Source: Bacillota bacterium (GTDB lineage Bacteria > Bacillota > Clostridia > Peptostreptococcales > Anaerovoracaceae). Taken from it: a stretch of 26,237 bases of DNA. The translations under genes were made by a program, and so were the position numbers. Positions 15,497-22,877 of the stretch are shown in pieces. A model generated the notes under the pieces. That model was not told the DNA's origin. It saw only the letters and a program-made list of their open reading frames with translations, and ran no database searches. The DNA lies in contig JAUNBO010000001.1 of the NCBI GenBank assembly GCA_030527065.1, forward strand, positions 1 to 26,237, in the 5' to 3' direction. Positions within the stretch are counted from its first letter, which is position 1. Every line of letters starts with the position of its first letter.

Positions 15497-16591
15497 ATGA
15501 AAGTCATCATGAGCGGCGGCGGCACGGGAGGGCATATTTATCCGGCCATCGCCATTGCGGACAAAATCAAAAGGAAGCATCCGGAGGCGGAGATCCTGTT
15601 CGTGGGGACGGAAAAGGGCCTGGAACGGGAGCTGGTGCCCCAGAACGGCTACCCCATCCGCTTCATCACCGTCAGCGGCGTGGACCGGAAGCATCTTCTG
15701 CGGAATTTCAAGACGGCCAGGGACCTGCTGGCGGGCTCCGCCCAGGCCAGGGATATCATAGAGGAATTCCGGCCGGAACTGGTGGTGGGGACCGGAGGCT
15801 ACGTCTGCGGGCCCGTGATCCGGGCGGCCCACAAGGCCGGGATCCCCACTTACATCCATGAGCAGAACGCCGTGCCGGGGATGACCAACAAGCTGCTGGA
15901 GCGCTATGTGGAAAAGGTGTTCATCAGCTTTCCCGAGGCGGCGGAGCATTTCCGGCGCAGGGAAAAGCTGGTGGTGACGGGGAACCCCATCCGCAAGAGC
16001 TTCCTGACGGGGCAGCTCTGCGATCACAGGGCCGGGCTGGGGATAGGAGAGAGGGAATTCTTTGTCCTGTGCTTCGGCGGCAGCCGGGGAGCGGGGCAGA
16101 TCAACGCCGTGATGACGGCGGCGGCGGGGGAGCTGCTTTCCCAGCCGGGGCTGAGGCTGTGCTTCATCACCGGAAAAGCCTATTATGAAGAGATAAAGCG
16201 GCGGCTGGAGGCTCAGGGGACAGGAGAAGCCCGGGGGTTGCTGCTGCTGCCCTATGCGGGGAACATCCACGAATACCTTTCGGCGGCGGATCTGGTCATC
16301 AGCCGTTCCGGGGCCCTGACGGTGGCGGAGATCACAGCCTGCGGGAAAGCCTCCATCCTGATCCCTTCCCCCAACGTGACGGGGAACCATCAGTACTTTA
16401 ACGCAAAGGTGGCGGCGGACCGGGGCGGGGCTCTCATAATAGAGGAAAAGGAGCTGAGCCCGGAGAAGCTGACGGCGGCGGTCCTGCGGCTGAAGAAGGA
16501 CCGGGAGGCCTTGAACGCCATGGGGCGGGCCAGCCGGGAGCTGGGGCGCCTGGACGCCGCAGACGTGATCTATGACCATCTGGGGCTGTGA
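15497..16591 (+). CDS. murG: Lipid II synthase, UDP-GlcNAc transferase MurG
   Basis: 364 residues, full-length GT28 glycosyltransferase. The N-terminal glycine-rich loop SGGGTGGHIYPA (6-17) and HEQN (121-124) contact lipid I. The C-terminal FGGSRGA and SRSGALTVAEI motifs bind UDP-GlcNAc. It adds GlcNAc to lipid I on the cytoplasmic membrane face, giving the lipid II used by FtsW. The start ATG has an excellent AGGAGGG 7 bases upstream and is 12 bases after the ftsW stop. A GC-rich hairpin starts 2 bases after its stop codon, and the spacing to the next gene is unusually long for this operon (121 bases to the preferred murA start). Confidence 0.97.
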   Translation: MKVIMSGGGTGGHIYPAIAIADKIKRKHPEAEILFVGTEKGLERELVPQNGYPIRFITVSGVDRKHLLRNFKTARDLLAGSAQARDIIEEFRPELVVGTGGYVCGPVIRAAHKAGIPTYIHEQNAVPGMTNKLLERYVEKVFISFPEAAEHFRRREKLVVTGNPIRKSFLTGQLCDHRAGLGIGEREFFVLCFGGSRGAGQINAVMTAAAGELLSQPGLRLCFITGKAYYEEIKRRLEAQGTGEARGLLLLPYAGNIHEYLSAADLVISRSGALTVAEITACGKASILIPSPNVTGNHQYFNAKVAADRGGALIIEEKELSPEKLTAAVLRLKKDREALNAMGRASRELGRLDAADVIYDHLGL

Positions 16592-16593
16592 GT

Positions 16594-16610
16594 CCCGGCG
16601 GCGGGCCGGG
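16594..16610 (+). repeat. GC-rich hairpin immediately after murG
   Basis: CCCGGC (16594-16599) pairs perfectly with GCCGGG (16605-16610) around a 5-base loop, starting 2 bases after the murG stop. It is followed by TATTTGGGG rather than a T-run, so it would be at best a weak terminator; it could also protect the 3' end of an upstream processed mRNA. Confidence 0.45.
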
Positions 16611-16632
16611 TATTTGGGGCGTACAGGCACTT

Positions 16633-16661
16633 TTGCGCAGAAATCGCATATCATGTAGAAT
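16633..16661 (+). promoter_or_regulatory. Possible internal promoter before murA
   Basis: TTGCGC (16633-16638) and TAGAAT (16656-16661) are 17 bases apart in an AT-richer 121-base gap. The -10 has one mismatch, but the -35 matches only the first three positions. If used, transcription would start near 16668, upstream of the murA ribosome binding site GGAGGTG (16697-16703). Confidence 0.35.
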
Positions 16662-16712
16662 AGCGCACTGGGTTATATGTTAATATGCGGTTCTGCGGAG
16701 GTGTCATGGTCT

Positions 16713-17969
16713 TTGGATAGTTATCACATAACAGGCGGGAAGCGTCTGGCGGGGGAACACCGGATCACCGGTGCAAAAAATGCCGTCCTTCCCATTCTTG
16801 CAGGAGCCGTGATCCCCGGCGGCGTCAGTAAAATCCGGAATTGTCCCAGACTGTCCGATGTGGACGCCATGGTCAGGATATTGGAAGGCATAGGCTGCCG
16901 GATCCGCCGGGAGGACGACAGCATAGAGGTGGACGCCGGCGGCGTGGATTCCTGCCGGATCCCGGAGCATCTCATGAAGGAGATGCGGTCCTCCGTATTT
17001 CTTATGGGCCCCCTCCTCGCCCGCTGCGGGGAAGTGGTCCTGAGCCATCCCGGGGGCTGTGAGATCGGCCGCAGGCCCATAGACATCCACATTTCCGCAC
17101 TGCGGAAGCTGGGGGTGGAGATACGGGAGACGGACGGGGGCCTGGCATGCCGGGCCGCAAACCTGAAGGGTACGGAGATCCGCCTGGAGTTTCCCAGCGT
17201 GGGGGCCACGGAAAACCTGATGATGGCCGCCGTGGCCGCCAGGGGGGAGACCCGCATCCTGAATCCGGCCAGGGAGCCGGAGATAAGAGATTTACAGGAT
17301 TATCTGGTCAGCTGCGGGGCTTCTGTAGAGGGAGCCGGCGGGCCGGTGATACGGGTCCGGGGAGCGGGGCCTCTGAAAGGCGCCGAGCACAGGGTGATGC
17401 CGGACCGCATAGAGGCGGGGACGCTGCTGGCGGCAGCCGCCATTACCGGGGGACAGGTGCTTCTGACGGGAGCGATGCCGGAGGATATGGAAGCCGTTCT
17501 GGAGAAATTCCGGGAGGCGGGCTGCCTTCTCCGGACGGAGGGAGATAAGATAGAACTTTCCAGCCCTCCCAGACTCCGGGCCGTGGATTCTGTGGTGACC
17601 CAGCCTTATCCGGGCTTCCCCACGGATATGCAATCTCAGTTCCTGGCCCTGATGACTGTGGCCCGGGGCGAGTGCCGCATCCGGGAAACTATTTTTGAGA
17701 ACCGTTTCAAGCCGGCGAAGGAGCTGCTGCGCATGGGGGCCGACATACGCATAGAGGGTCCTGTGGCGGTGGTCCGGGGCGTAGAGGCTCTCCGGGGGGC
17801 CAGAGTGGCCGCAGGAGACCTGAGGGGGGGCGCTGCCCTGACGGTGGCGGGCCTGGCGGCCCCGGGAGAAACTTTCGTAGAAAATGTTTGCCACATAGAC
17901 AGGGGATATGATAAATTAGAAGTGACCCTGCGAAAGCTGGGGGCTGAAATAAGGCGGATCGAAGAATGA
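16713..17969 (+). CDS. murA: UDP-GlcNAc 1-carboxyvinyltransferase
   Basis: 418 residues from a TTG start. This start gives MDSYHITGGKRLAGEHRITGAKNA, exactly the family N-terminus with K22 and N23, and has GGAGGTG 9 bases upstream. An in-frame ATG at 16677 would add 12 unconserved residues and has no ribosome binding site. The EPSP-synthase fold is evident from PGGCEIGRRPIDIHI with the catalytic, fosfomycin-reactive C116, the FPTDMQSQFLAL segment, ENRF, and R-G-G-A-A-L-T-V-A-G-L-A near the end. MurA transfers enolpyruvate to UDP-GlcNAc, the first committed step of peptidoglycan synthesis. In Bacillus murB occupies this place; here murA does, and murB is absent. It overlaps the next gene by ATGA. 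Confidence 0.95.
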   Translation: MDSYHITGGKRLAGEHRITGAKNAVLPILAGAVIPGGVSKIRNCPRLSDVDAMVRILEGIGCRIRREDDSIEVDAGGVDSCRIPEHLMKEMRSSVFLMGPLLARCGEVVLSHPGGCEIGRRPIDIHISALRKLGVEIRETDGGLACRAANLKGTEIRLEFPSVGATENLMMAAVAARGETRILNPAREPEIRDLQDYLVSCGASVEGAGGPVIRVRGAGPLKGAEHRVMPDRIEAGTLLAAAAITGGQVLLTGAMPEDMEAVLEKFREAGCLLRTEGDKIELSSPPRLRAVDSVVTQPYPGFPTDMQSQFLALMTVARGECRIRETIFENRFKPAKELLRMGADIRIEGPVAVVRGVEALRGARVAAGDLRGGAALTVAGLAAPGETFVENVCHIDRGYDKLEVTLRKLGAEIRRIEE

Positions 17970-18715
17970 CTGAGGAGAGACCCAGGAAAAAAAAGAAGAG
18001 AAGGAAAAAACATTATCTTTTGAGATTCATCCTGATCGTCCTGATCGGGGTGGGTCTTTATTTCTTCCTGACCTCGGACTTTTTCGCAGTGGAAGAGATC
18101 ATAGTGGAGGACAGCTCTTATTACACGGCGGGCCAGATCATAGAGCTGGCCGGGGCGGAGCGGGGTGTGAACCTCTTTGAAGCGGATGTGAAGGGAATGA
18201 AGGCGAGGCTGCTGGCGGACCCTTACATCAAAAGCGCATCGGTGAACCGGCAGCTTTTGGACAAGCTCATCCTCAGCGTGGAAGAGCGGGAGGAAAAAGC
18301 GGCGGCGCCTTTTGGGACAGGCTATGTGGTGATAGACGAAAACGGTATGGCCCTGCGGCTGACGGAGTCTGCTCCGGCCCTGCCTCTGCTGGAAGGGATG
18401 ACGATTTCGGCGGCGGAGCCCGGGGAACCCCTTCAGACAGAGGAAAACGCCAGGCTGAAGGGCACCCTCAGCCTGCTGGAGGCCATGGAAGAGGAGGATT
18501 TATACTTCAAAAAGGTAGAGGTTTCCAACCTTCTGGTGCGGGCTTACATTTATGACAATCTTTTTTGTGTGGGAGAGCCGGAAATCATACTGGAAAATAT
18601 GGACGGATTGCAGGAAGTGTTGTATGATTTATATATTCAGGGGATAGAACGGGGCACTATTTACGTAGGCAGCGACGGCTATTTTTCATATAGCCCCTCT
18701 GTGGATGCGGAATAG
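17966..18715 (+). CDS. ftsQ: Cell division protein FtsQ/DivIB
   Basis: 249-residue bitopic protein: a very basic cytoplasmic tail (1-16, rich in Lys and Arg), one membrane segment at about 18-35, and a POTRA domain starting FFAVEEIIVEDSSYYTAGQIIELAG (about 38-105). A beta domain follows with the typical 'YVVIDENGMALRL' and 'PLLEG' segments. This is the DivIB/FtsQ architecture, and the place between murA and the DUF881 genes is standard in Firmicutes. It scaffolds FtsL and DivIC at the division site. The start ATG overlaps the murA stop (ATGA), so translation is coupled. Confidence 0.92.
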   Translation: MTEERPRKKKKRRKKHYLLRFILIVLIGVGLYFFLTSDFFAVEEIIVEDSSYYTAGQIIELAGAERGVNLFEADVKGMKARLLADPYIKSASVNRQLLDKLILSVEEREEKAAAPFGTGYVVIDENGMALRLTESAPALPLLEGMTISAAEPGEPLQTEENARLKGTLSLLEAMEEEDLYFKKVEVSNLLVRAYIYDNLFCVGEPEIILENMDGLQEVLYDLYIQGIERGTIYVGSDGYFSYSPSVDAE

Positions 18716-18717
18716 GG

Positions 18718-18734
18718 CGCAGCTTCGGGCTGCG
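18718..18734 (+). repeat. Small hairpin after ftsQ
   Basis: CGCAGC (18718-18723) pairs with GCTGCG (18729-18734) around a TTCGG loop, two bases after the ftsQ stop. No T-tract follows, so it is not a standard terminator; it may stabilise or mark a processing point in the 91-base gap before the next gene. Confidence 0.4.
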
Positions 18735-18806
18735 GCCCCGGAAAAAGGAGAGCCGGGAACAGGCCTGCCGGGAGCGGGGACCGTCCGGTCAGGGGGAAGG
18801 GAGACC

Positions 18807-19583
18807 ATGGAAGGAGTAAAAAAGAAGAAGATCAGCGGCGTCGTCGTCATCGGCGTTCTCGCCCTCATCATCGGCGTGGTCCTGGCGATCCAGATAGACA
18901 CCACCCAGGGGGACGAGGTGGGCGGTCTTATCCCGGTAGGACAGGTCCAGAGCATGGAGGCGGAGCTGAAGGCGGTCAAGAAGGAGCGGGAGGACATCTA
19001 TCAGGAGCTTCTGGTCCTGGAAGAGCGCATGGCGGAGATAGAGGCGGAGAAGATCAGCGACGACGCCTTCTTGCAGTCCCTCTCTTCAGAGCTGGAGAGA
19101 TACCGGATGTATTCCGGCCTTTTGGATGTGAAGGGGCCCGGGATCATCATCACCGTGGACGACCCTGTGCCCACGGAGGAAAATCCCGGCGACGGCTACA
19201 GCGTCATCATGCTGCGCTACGACCTTCTGCTGAGCCTGGTGAACAAGCTGAAGGAGGCCGGGGCCGAGGCCATTTCCATCAACGGCCACCGCATCACCAA
19301 TACCACGGAGATCAGCCTGGCGGGAGACAATGTGAACATCAACGGGCAGGCCACGGCTCCTCCCTACACCATTGCGGCCATCGGGGACGCCGACACCATG
19401 GAATCGGCCATCACCATACGCCACGGCATCGTGGAGGTCATGCGTACCACCTATTTCCTTCAAGTGGACATCGTAAAACAGGAAGAGCTGACCATCACCC
19501 GGTACACCGGGGTCATCAACTTCCGTTATGCGGTGCCGGTGGCGGAAGAGGGCGGTACGGAAGGCTCCACCACGGCCCCGTAA
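18807..19583 (+). CDS. DUF881 family protein (YlxW/YlxX-like), first copy
   Basis: 258 residues from ATG 18807, with AAGGGAG and GGGGGA just upstream. Short basic start, membrane segment at about 8-28, a coiled coil at about 45-95, then a DUF881 domain with its hallmarks VKGPGIIITVDD, AEAISINGHRITNTTEI and APPYTIAAIGD. The frame is open back to an ATG at 18705 inside ftsQ, but that has no ribosome binding site and would put a charged, proline-rich tail before the membrane segment. Bacillus ylxW and ylxX lie between divIB and sbp just as here. The molecular role is unknown; the location suggests a link to division or envelope growth. Confidence 0.9.
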   Translation: MEGVKKKKISGVVVIGVLALIIGVVLAIQIDTTQGDEVGGLIPVGQVQSMEAELKAVKKEREDIYQELLVLEERMAEIEAEKISDDAFLQSLSSELERYRMYSGLLDVKGPGIIITVDDPVPTEENPGDGYSVIMLRYDLLLSLVNKLKEAGAEAISINGHRITNTTEISLAGDNVNINGQATAPPYTIAAIGDADTMESAITIRHGIVEVMRTTYFLQVDIVKQEELTITRYTGVINFRYAVPVAEEGGTEGSTTAP

Positions 19584-19597
19584 GGCGGTGATGAGAG

Positions 19598-20326
19598 ATG
19601 AAGGCCTGGATGCCGCTGATTTTTCTGTTTTCTCTGGGGATGGGGTTCCTCCTGGTCACCCAGAGCTCCGTCTCCGGAGGACAGCACCTCTATGTGTCCG
19701 CCAGCTCTCTGGACTACTATGCGGTCAATATTGAGGCGGAAAAGGAGACCATAGAGACTTACCGGACCCTGTTGGAAGAGACCCGGCTGCGGTTGGAAGA
19801 GCTGGAGAGTATGGACGAAGGGGACGAGCAGGAGGCTTATCTGGCAAGCCTCCAGTCGGAGCTGGAGCTTTACGCCATGGCCTCCGGCAGTCTGGCGGTC
19901 CAGGGGCCGGGGGTGAGCATCCTCGTCGACGATGGGGAGGGGGAGCTCATGTCCTGGAATGTGAACGATATCCTGGTCCACGATCTGGACCTCCTGCTGA
20001 TCCTCAACGAGCTGAAATATGCCGGGGCGGAGGCCATTTCCGTCAACGGGCAGAGGATCGTGGACAGCACCTCCATCACCTGCTCCGGATACACGGTACG
20101 CATCAACGGCATCGTTTATGCGCCGCCGTATGAGATAAAGGCCATCGGAGACAGCGCCCGTCTCTCTTCGGTCCTGGTGGGACCCAACGGCTACGGCACC
20201 CTGCTCAGCGAGGTGTACGATCTGGTGTTCCGCCTGACGGTGGAAAACAACGTGGTGATTCCGGCGTATACGAGGGCGCGCACCTATCAATATGCCGAGA
20301 TTGCCAGAGAGGGGGAAGGGAATTGA
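19598..20326 (+). CDS. DUF881 family protein (YlxW/YlxX-like), second copy
   Basis: 242 residues, a paralogue of the preceding gene product. There is a membrane or signal segment at about 5-21, a coiled coil at about 42-85, then VQGPGVSILVDD, AEAISVNGQRIVDSTSI and APPYEIKAIGD aligning one for one with the first copy. The ATG is 14 bases after the previous stop with GGTGAT-type pairing upstream; its stop codon overlaps the sbp start. Tandem DUF881 genes at this position are normal in Firmicutes. Function unknown. Confidence 0.9.
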   Translation: MKAWMPLIFLFSLGMGFLLVTQSSVSGGQHLYVSASSLDYYAVNIEAEKETIETYRTLLEETRLRLEELESMDEGDEQEAYLASLQSELELYAMASGSLAVQGPGVSILVDDGEGELMSWNVNDILVHDLDLLLILNELKYAGAEAISVNGQRIVDSTSITCSGYTVRINGIVYAPPYEIKAIGDSARLSSVLVGPNGYGTLLSEVYDLVFRLTVENNVVIPAYTRARTYQYAEIAREGEGN

Positions 20327-20694
20327 TTTTTATCGTAATGCTCCTGGGACTGATATTGGGGCTGGTCCTGGGCTTTGTCCTGAACATCACATATCCCACG
20401 GAGTATTCCTTTTACATCACCATGGGGTTGCTGGCAGCTATGGACTCGGTCCTGGGGGCGGCCCGTTCGTACATGGAGGGGAAGTACAACAACCTGATCT
20501 TCATCAGCGGCTTCGTGGTCAACGCCCTGCTGGCGGGGGTCCTGGTGTATCTGGGAGACCGCCTTGGAGTGCCTTTGTACTATGCGGTCATACTGGTATT
20601 CGGCGGCAGGCTGTTCCAGAATCTGGCGGTGATCCGCCGGCTGGCCCTGGACCGGTACCTGACAAAAAAGAACACGGAAGAAAACAAGAAATAG
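20323..20694 (+). CDS. sbp: Small basic protein Sbp (DUF1290), membrane protein
   Basis: 123 residues with three hydrophobic segments (about 2-21, 28-45, 60-80, with a further hydrophobic stretch near 85-100) and a basic, charged C-terminus. The Y-I-T-M-G-L-L-A-A-M-D-S-V-L-G-A and VFGGRLFQNLAVIRR motifs identify the Sbp/DUF1290 family. The predicted start is TTG at 20323, overlapping the TGA of the preceding gene, with GGGGGAAGGG immediately upstream; ATG 20338 is the alternative. Function is unknown, but the gene is a constant neighbour of DUF881 genes and ftsZ in Firmicutes. It ends in tandem TAG TAG. In Bacillus ftsA would follow; here ftsZ is next. Confidence 0.88.
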   Translation: MIFIVMLLGLILGLVLGFVLNITYPTEYSFYITMGLLAAMDSVLGAARSYMEGKYNNLIFISGFVVNALLAGVLVYLGDRLGVPLYYAVILVFGGRLFQNLAVIRRLALDRYLTKKNTEENKK

Positions 20695-20723
20695 TAGCAT
20701 GTCCGGGACAGATGTGCTACAAT
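20695..20723 (+). promoter_or_regulatory. Predicted ftsZ promoter within an inverted repeat
   Basis: TGCTACAAT (20715-20723) is an extended -10 element (TG-N-TACAAT); the -35 region (TAGCAT, 20695-20700, 17-base spacing) is poor. The same stretch is an interrupted palindrome: TAGCA (20695-20699) with TGCTA (20715-20719), and TGTC (20700-20703) with GACA (20707-20710). So a DNA-binding site or mRNA hairpin may overlap the promoter. It lies in the 65-base gap before ftsZ. Confidence 0.45.
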
Positions 20724-20759
20724 TAGTATATCCGAGTATAAAAAGGGGAGGATCAGTCC

Positions 20760-21944
20760 ATGCTGCAATTTGAGATGGCGGAGCAGAAAAATGCACAGAT
20801 AAAGGTTCTGGGAATTGGCGGGGGCGGCTGCAACGCCGTGAACCGAATGATAGATGCGGGGATGAACGGAGTCACCTTTCTGGCCCTGAATACGGACAAG
20901 CAGGCTCTGGGGAACTGCAAGGCGGAAATCAAGATCCAGCTGGGAGAAAAGCTGACCAGAGGCCTGGGAGCCGGCGGCAATCCGGAGGTGGGGCAGCGCT
21001 CCGCTGAGGAAAGCCTGGAGGAAGTGCTCAAATACATAGACGAAAGCAATACGGATATGGTGTTCCTCACCGCAGGCATGGGCGGCGGCACGGGCACCGG
21101 CGCGGCGCCGGTCATCGCCAAGGCTGCCAAGGACAAGGGCATACTCACCGTGGGAGTGGTCACAAAGCCCTTCACCTTTGAGGGACCCACCCGGCGGAAG
21201 CAGGCGGAGCTGGGGATCAAATTCCTGAAAAAATATGTGGACTCCCTGGTCATCGTCCCCAACGATAAGCTCTTACAGATTTCGGATAAAAGCACCTCCA
21301 TGCTCCAGGCCTTCAACATGGCCGACGAGGTCCTGAGACAAGGGGTCCAGGGCATTGCGGAGCTCATCGCCGAGGCGGGGCTCATCAATCTGGACTTTGC
21401 GGACATCAAGACGGTGATGAGCGACCGGGGCGTGGCCCACATGGGCGTGGGCAGAGGCTCCGGCGAGGACCGGGTGGCCAAGGCGGTAAAGGAAGCCATA
21501 GAGAGTCCTTTGCTGGAAACCACCATCAACGGCGCCAAGGCCATCCTGCTCCATGTCTGCGGCGGCTACGACCTGGGCATGCTGGAGACCAACGAGGCGG
21601 CGGACCAGATAGAGAAGTCCGCCGACCAGGACGCCATCATCATCTTCGGCGCCTCCGTAAAGGAAGAGCTGGCGGACGAGATCATCATCACCGTCATCGC
21701 CACGGGCTTCGACGAAGAAGGAGAAGGGCTGGCGGAGGTCCGGAGCAAGATGGGCGAGCTGGACCCGGAGAGAGGGCTGGCGGCCAGGATGCGGCAGGGG
21801 ACCGGACCGGTCCGGCCGGAGGAAGAGGGAGCGGAGCAGCCGGAAGAGACCGGCGTGGAAGGGGCTTCGGCCTCCGACGAGATATTCAGCAGAGACACGG
21901 GATTTTTTCAGGTGCCCTCCTTTTTGGACAAGGGAAAGAAATAG
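20760..21944 (+). CDS. ftsZ: Cell division GTPase FtsZ
   Basis: 394 residues. Tubulin-like GTPase domain with GIGGGGCNAVNRMI (19-32), the tubulin signature GMGGGTGTGAAPVIA (106-120) and the T7 synergy-loop segment NLDFADIKTVM. The linker is short and acidic, and the C-terminal peptide is QVPSFLDKGKK (384-394), close to the usual I-P-x-F-L-R/K tail that docks FtsA, SepF or other partners. FtsZ assembles the cytokinetic ring. GGGGAGG lies 8 bases before the ATG, a strong ribosome binding site. A promoter candidate sits just upstream and a strong terminator follows. ftsA is not next to it, so another anchor such as SepF probably tethers the ring. Confidence 0.98.
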   Translation: MLQFEMAEQKNAQIKVLGIGGGGCNAVNRMIDAGMNGVTFLALNTDKQALGNCKAEIKIQLGEKLTRGLGAGGNPEVGQRSAEESLEEVLKYIDESNTDMVFLTAGMGGGTGTGAAPVIAKAAKDKGILTVGVVTKPFTFEGPTRRKQAELGIKFLKKYVDSLVIVPNDKLLQISDKSTSMLQAFNMADEVLRQGVQGIAELIAEAGLINLDFADIKTVMSDRGVAHMGVGRGSGEDRVAKAVKEAIESPLLETTINGAKAILLHVCGGYDLGMLETNEAADQIEKSADQDAIIIFGASVKEELADEIIITVIATGFDEEGEGLAEVRSKMGELDPERGLAARMRQGTGPVRPEEEGAEQPEETGVEGASASDEIFSRDTGFFQVPSFLDKGKK

Positions 21945-21984
21945 GAATAACAGGGGCGGAAGCAAAAAACGAACATTCACAGGA

Positions 21985-22011
21985 GAAGCCGGCAATTCCG
22001 GCTTCTTTTTT
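21985..22011 (+). terminator. Intrinsic terminator after ftsZ
   Basis: GAAGCCGG (21985-21992) pairs perfectly with CCGGCTTC (21998-22005) around a CAATT loop, followed by TTTTTT (22006-22011). This is a textbook rho-independent terminator, 40 bases after the ftsZ stop, and the natural end of the dcw operon. It also lies only 17 bases before the next start codon. Confidence 0.9.
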
Positions 22012-22028
22012 AAGAAAAGGGAAACACC

Positions 22029-22862
22029 ATGCAGAGCATCACTTCCAGACAGAACCCGCTGCTGAAGCAGACCATAAAGCTCAAGGCCAGGAAGCAGCGG
22101 GACAAAGAGGGCCTGTACATCATAGAGGGCTACCATCTGCTTTGGGAAGCCGTGAACGGCGGAGTGCCTCTCCGTCATGTTTTTTTTCAGGAGACTCCCT
22201 GCGGAGCGCCCTTGCGGGAGAGCCGGGAACTGGCGGCGGCCCTGGAAGAAAAGGGGGTTTTTACGGCCTGCCTGCCGCCGGAGCTCTTCGCCCTGGCGGC
22301 GGAGGCGGAGACGCCTCAGGGAGTCCTGGCTGCGGCGGAAAAGCCCAGGGCGGCGGGGGACTGGTTCCCCCGGGACCGGAGGCAGGGCGGCGGCAACGTC
22401 CTGGTGGCGGACCGGATACAGGACCCGGGAAACATGGGGACCCTGATCCGCACTGCCGACGCCGCCGGCTGCCTGGGAATGATCGTGCTGAAGGGCACGG
22501 TGGACGTATACAGCCCCAAGGTGGTCCGCAGCGCGGCGGGCTCCCTTTTCCGGCTGCCCCTGCTTTTCCTGGACACGCCGGAGCAGGCCCTGAAAATTTT
22601 GCGGGAAAATGGGAAACGCAGCGTTTGCACAGGGCCCTGTTGTGATGTATACTATTATGATGTAGATATGCGGGAAAACGTGGCCCTCATCATCGGCAAC
22701 GAAGGCGAAGGAGCCTGCCGGGCTTTTATGGAGGGGGCGGACGTTTCGGTAAAGATACCCATGGCGGAGGGGACGGAGTCCCTGAACGCCGCGGTGGCGG
22801 CGGGGGTCCTGCTCTACGAATCCGTCAGACAGAGAAGCAAAAAAATGGTCCCAATGAAATAG
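22029..22862 (+). CDS. TrmH/SpoU-family RNA methyltransferase (YsgA-like)
   Basis: 277 residues. An N-terminal substrate-binding domain (MQSITSRQNPLLKQ..., about 1-100) precedes a SPOUT catalytic domain with motif 1 DPGNMGTLIRTA (132-143), motif 2 IIGNEGEG (221-228) and motif 3 IPMAEGTESLNAAVAAGVLLYE (243-264). These form the knotted SAM site of 2'-O-ribose methyltransferases. The exact rRNA or tRNA target is not predictable. In Bacillus ysgA precedes pheST in the same way. The ribosome binding site is AAAAGGGA, about 6 bases before the ATG. The start lies just after the ftsZ terminator. The product would act on RNA in the cytoplasm. Confidence 0.92.
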   Translation: MQSITSRQNPLLKQTIKLKARKQRDKEGLYIIEGYHLLWEAVNGGVPLRHVFFQETPCGAPLRESRELAAALEEKGVFTACLPPELFALAAEAETPQGVLAAAEKPRAAGDWFPRDRRQGGGNVLVADRIQDPGNMGTLIRTADAAGCLGMIVLKGTVDVYSPKVVRSAAGSLFRLPLLFLDTPEQALKILRENGKRSVCTGPCCDVYYYDVDMRENVALIIGNEGEGACRAFMEGADVSVKIPMAEGTESLNAAVAAGVLLYESVRQRSKKMVPMK

Positions 22863-22877
22863 GAGGATAGAGGAAAG

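Noticed and set aside
12971..16654. A very long open frame on the minus strand opposite murD, ftsW and murG
   Set aside because: It is antisense to three clearly conserved genes, has a low-complexity composition rich in Arg, His, Gln, Gly and Pro typical of GC-rich shadow frames, and shows no recognisable domain.
21945..22028. T-box riboswitch ahead of pheST
   Set aside because: The gap is only 84 bases and lacks the conserved T-box sequence and a specifier stem; the hairpin present is an ordinary terminator.
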